NCBI GenBank assembly: GCA_023136305.1
Contig: JAGLSF010000058.1
Coordinates: forward strand, 1 to 9,417
Reading direction: 5' to 3'
Source of the DNA: Spirochaetota bacterium
GTDB taxonomy: Bacteria > Spirochaetota > B62-G9 > DRHN01
DNA length: 9,417 bases
The notes beneath the pieces are model-generated. The model ran no database searches, was not told the origin of the DNA, and saw only the letters and a list, made by a program, of their open reading frames with translations. Below are positions 7,385 to 9,417 of the stretch, piece after piece. A program made the position numbers and the translations under genes. The stretch's first letter is position 1, and each line of letters starts with the position of its first letter.

Positions 7385-7702
7385 ATGCCCAAATACATTC
7401 AGGTTGTGACGACGGTCGATCGTAGGGAAGATGCAACACGCATTGCCCAGGCTTTGGTGTCGAAACGGGCGGCAGCATGTGTGCAGGTGGTGGGGCCTGT
7501 TGAGAGTACCTACCGGTGGGAGGGTGCCCTCGAGACAAACGAGGAGTGGCAGTGTTTCATAAAAACGGAAAAGCGTCATTTTACAACCGTTCGAAAACTT
7601 ATCAGTGCGATGCACCCCTATGAAGTGCCCGAGATTATTTCCCTCCCCATACTTCAGGGGAGCAGGGAGTACCTCGGCTGGATAAGTGAACAGGTAAAAT
7701 GA
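7385..7702 (+). CDS. cutA: Divalent-cation tolerance protein CutA
   Basis: CutA is a small trimeric ferredoxin-like protein linked to copper and other divalent-cation tolerance; its biochemical role is not settled. The 105-residue length is typical. Family features are visible: the VVTTVDRREDATRIAQALV N-terminal strand and helix, the AAACVQV segment with Cys32, ESTYRWEGALETNEEWQ, FIKTEKR, and the hallmark HPYEVPEIISLPI near the C-terminus, followed by YLGWI. I chose the ATG at 7385 because MPKYIQVVTT matches the usual start and GGGGAG at 7375-7380 gives a ribosome binding site 4 bases upstream. An in-frame upstream start at 7343 would add 14 residues not typical of the family. It stands alone, between an unrelated methyltransferase and a thymidylate-synthase-like gene. 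Confidence 0.93.
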   Translation: MPKYIQVVTTVDRREDATRIAQALVSKRAAACVQVVGPVESTYRWEGALETNEEWQCFIKTEKRHFTTVRKLISAMHPYEVPEIISLPILQGSREYLGWISEQVK

Positions 7703-7713
7703 TATGTCCCCAA

Positions 7714-7731
7714 ATAATTCTCCCATAATTC
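7714..7731 (+). repeat. Tandem ATAATTC heptamers upstream of the thymidylate-synthase-like gene
   Basis: ATAATTC occurs at 7714-7720 and again at 7725-7731, 11 bp apart start to start, about one helical turn. It sits in the 51-bp gap between cutA and the next gene. It could be a regulator half-site pair or chance in an AT-rich gap. Confidence 0.3.
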
Positions 7732-7753
7732 CATAAGTCAGGTGGATAAGGCG

Positions 7754-8653
7754 ATGAAGAATATTCCTGTTTTGCATGTCTCGGACACAAGCCTTGCCGG
7801 GGCCTATGAGAAGGCCCTTGTAAACCTCTATGACAAGGGTCTTCCCATGCGCACACAGTATGACAGAGACGAGGATCCCCCGAGTATCGATGCGACAATG
7901 AACATCACCATCGAAGAGCCCTGGTCAGACCCGATGATACACAAGGCATTTCCAGGAGGTATCGAAGACCTCCGTGAGTATGTGATGGAGCTTCAGGGGG
8001 CAAAGGACCACTGGATGAAGAGCATGAACGATCCGGAGGATACCCGATGGGAGTACACCTATCACTGGCGGCTCCACGACTACGGTACATGGAAAGAGCT
8101 CCCGGAGGGGAAGGGTGTACAGGATTCTGCAGGACCATTCAGGATAAATCAGATCGATGCGGTGATCGAAAAGCTCTCGCAGCAGCCCTTCACGCGACAG
8201 GCGCAGATGATCACGTGGATGCCGAATATTGACCTCACCTGCTATGACCCTCCCTGCCTCCAATCACTCCATTACCGTATCGTGGAAGATGATGATGGAA
8301 CCTGGTATCTCAACTGCAACGTACGATTCAGAAGCAATGACGCCTGGGGAGCGAATTTCATGAACATGTTCGGCATCATACAGTTCAACAGGGAGGTCAT
8401 TGCACACGGTATCGCAGACAGAGCAGATAAAGTTGTTGAGCTTGGGCGATTGAACTGGCATGCTGATTCTTACCATATCTATGGTAAGGATATCGAAGAT
8501 TTTACCAGGAGGCTGATCGCACGTATCGATGAGCCCTTTGAGAAACGGGTCTTCAATTTTTTCGATCCCGAGATTCAGGAAATATACACTGAGGCTGAAC
8601 CTGCGGTACGAAAGAAGATTCAGGAGTACGACGGGCGGCGTACCGGGCATTGA
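7754..8653 (+). CDS. Divergent thymidylate-synthase-fold protein (ThyA-like)
   Basis: The middle and C-terminal parts look like the folate-dependent thymidylate synthase/dCMP hydroxymethylase family. WEYTYHWRLHDYG resembles the segment before the active site. Cys168 in DPPC fits the catalytic nucleophile of the PPCH loop, although the following His is replaced by Leu169. Arg193-Ser194 and Asp196 fit the RSxD phosphate and substrate motif, and Asn204, exactly eight residues after the Asp, fits the Asn that selects dUMP (Asp in dCMP hydroxymethylases). His241 and Tyr243 fit the HxY pair that binds the sugar. Arg33 may be the mobile phosphate-binding Arg. The usual C-terminal hydrophobic residues are not apparent. 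At 299 residues it is somewhat longer than E. coli ThyA, and it appears closest to archaeal-type synthases. I took the ATG at 7754 with GGTGG upstream; a GTG at 7742 would add four residues. No folate gene is adjacent. Confidence 0.7.
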   Translation: MKNIPVLHVSDTSLAGAYEKALVNLYDKGLPMRTQYDRDEDPPSIDATMNITIEEPWSDPMIHKAFPGGIEDLREYVMELQGAKDHWMKSMNDPEDTRWEYTYHWRLHDYGTWKELPEGKGVQDSAGPFRINQIDAVIEKLSQQPFTRQAQMITWMPNIDLTCYDPPCLQSLHYRIVEDDDGTWYLNCNVRFRSNDAWGANFMNMFGIIQFNREVIAHGIADRADKVVELGRLNWHADSYHIYGKDIEDFTRRLIARIDEPFEKRVFNFFDPEIQEIYTEAEPAVRKKIQEYDGRRTGH

Positions 8654-8702
8654 CGCGTATCTGCTGCATTTTACCTTCGAGCCATCCCTCTGCAAAAATC
8701 TC

Positions 8703-8722
8703 TTCTTACTGAAGAATATAAT
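8703..8722 (+). promoter_or_regulatory. Inverted repeat abutting a TATAAT box upstream of the PEBP gene
   Basis: TTCTT-ACTG-AAGAA at 8703-8716 is an inverted repeat directly followed by a perfect TATAAT at 8717-8722. No convincing -35 lies 16-18 bp upstream (A-rich sequence there), so a factor-dependent promoter is possible but not shown. It lies in the 182-bp gap between the two genes, 114 bp before the PEBP start. Confidence 0.3.
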
Positions 8723-8820
8723 TACACCATGCACATGAGAGTTGAAAAAGGAAGATGAAGGCGGTACAATGGAGCAGATGATGCAGTCATGTGTGACCTT
8801 TAAAGTTATTCCAGAGCGAA

Positions 8821-8828
8821 GGGGAGGG
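8821..8828 (+). promoter_or_regulatory. Ribosome binding site of the full-length PEBP gene
   Basis: GGGGAGGG lies 7 bases before the ATG at 8836 and supports the start that includes the signal peptide. Confidence 0.65.
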
Positions 8829-8835
8829 TAGAAAC

Positions 8836-9390
8836 ATGGTGAAACGGGCAGTTCTCATTACGTTCTGCATTGTCATTCTTTTCTCTGCGCAAACCCTTCT
8901 CGCAAAGAACAGACAAAAGGAGGAAACGCCTATGGAACTGAAGGTGACGAGCACAGCCTTTCAGCAGGGCGGGGTTATTCCGGTACAGTATACCTGTGAT
9001 GGTGCGGATATTTCCCCGCCCCTGACCTGGACCGGAGGCCCAGGCGGTACGCAGAGCTACGCGCTCATTGCTGACGACCCCGATGCACCCGTAGGCACCT
9101 GGGTACACTGGGTGTTGTACAACATCCCGGCAACAGCCACTTCACTACCGGAGAATGTTGCGAAGAAGGAAAGCTTGAGTGACGGAACGGTTCAGGGCGT
9201 CAACGATTTCAAACGGTATGGATACGGTGGGCCCTGTCCTCCAGGCGGTACGCATCGTTACTTTTTCAAGGTGTATGCACTCGACACGGTACTCAAGACA
9301 GGCCCTGGGCTGACGAAGAAGAAGCTCCTCAGGGAAATCGAGGGTCATATTCTCGGCCAGGGTGAGCTCATGGGAACCTACAGCCGCTGA
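8836..9390 (+). CDS. YbhB/YbcL family Raf-kinase-inhibitor-like (PEBP) protein with signal peptide
   Basis: This 184-residue protein is a bacterial member of the phosphatidylethanolamine-binding protein family. Its biochemical role in bacteria is poorly defined, with ligand binding at a conserved anionic pocket expected. Residues 1-23 form a signal peptide: positive MVKR, a hydrophobic core and a likely cut after LLA, which predicts export. The PEBP domain follows, with SPPLTW at 60-65, the DDPDAP motif at 80-85 followed by WVHW at 89-92, and the GPCPPGGTHRYFF motif at 132-144 containing His140. The core looks complete. The ATG at 8836 has a good GGGGAGGG site. A second in-frame ATG at 8932 (Met33, MELKVTS) has an even better AAAGGAGG site, so a shorter form lacking the signal peptide may also be made. 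The upstream gap is 182 bp, so it is probably transcribed separately. Confidence 0.9.
   Translation: MVKRAVLITFCIVILFSAQTLLAKNRQKEETPMELKVTSTAFQQGGVIPVQYTCDGADISPPLTWTGGPGGTQSYALIADDPDAPVGTWVHWVLYNIPATATSLPENVAKKESLSDGTVQGVNDFKRYGYGGPCPPGGTHRYFFKVYALDTVLKTGPGLTKKKLLREIEGHILGQGELMGTYSR
8916..8923 (+). promoter_or_regulatory. Strong internal ribosome binding site within the PEBP gene
   Basis: AAAGGAGG is a near-perfect Shine-Dalgarno sequence and lies 8 bases before an in-frame ATG at 8932. That Met starts just before the mature PEBP domain and would give a 152-residue protein without a signal peptide. Confidence 0.55.
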
Positions 9391-9417
9391 CGAATCGGTG
9401 GACGTGAAATGAACTCC

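Noticed and set aside
8769..8831. A 20-codon open frame ending just before the PEBP start, a possible leader peptide
   Set aside because: It has only a poor AAGGCGG-type ribosome binding site, no recognisable attenuation feature and no conservation evidence available here.
9397..9417. Possible start of a further gene at ATG 9409 after a GGTGGA stretch
   Set aside because: Only three codons are visible before the window ends, which is too little to support a gene.

Overview
The window is a bacterial chromosomal segment in which every gene lies on the + strand. Base composition looks moderate by eye (I did not compute it). The first 6.3 kb is a tight housekeeping run: ribosomal protein L25/CTC (5' end cut off by the window), peptidyl-tRNA hydrolase, tRNA(Ile)-lysidine synthase, hypoxanthine phosphoribosyltransferase, FtsH protease and a U32-family protein of the TrhP (YegQ/YrrO) type. 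The order L25-pth plus tilS-hpt-ftsH resembles blocks known from Firmicutes and from deltaproteobacterial lineages. The long acidic-tailed L25, the exported PEBP protein and the general sequence style make me favour a Gram-negative, Desulfobacterota-like organism. That is a low-confidence inference; no 16S or other decisive marker is present.

Layout. 1-570 is L25; 615-1184 pth; 1229-2668 tilS; 2656-3174 hpt, overlapping tilS by 13 bp; 3186-5144 ftsH; 5131-6342 the TrhP-like U32 gene, overlapping ftsH by 14 bp. Overlaps and very short gaps suggest one transcript with translational coupling. Three of these genes (pth, hpt, ftsH) start with TTG and have no usable ATG nearby. After about 80 bp without a gene comes a looser set of single genes with spacers of 50-180 bp: a zinc-ribbon SAM methyltransferase (6425-7240), CutA (7385-7702), a divergent thymidylate-synthase-like protein (7754-8653) and a YbhB/YbcL-type PEBP protein with a signal peptide (8836-9390).

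How the genes fit together. L25 binds 5S rRNA, Pth recycles peptidyl-tRNA, TilS makes lysidine at the tRNA-Ile2 wobble base and TrhP-type proteins help hydroxylate wobble uridines, so the first block is dominated by translation and tRNA quality. Hpt adds purine salvage and FtsH adds membrane protein quality control. The second block has no evident common pathway.

The most interesting items are the divergent ThyA-fold protein, which keeps the catalytic Cys and the dUMP-selecting Asn but differs around them; a near-perfect internal ribosome binding site in the PEBP gene that would give a leaderless cytoplasmic form; a shared ACTGAAGA/TATAAT arrangement upstream of cutA and the PEBP gene; and a perfect 14-bp palindrome at the ftsH/U32 overlap. 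I see no mobile element, CRISPR array, rRNA or tRNA gene, and no clear novel multi-gene system.
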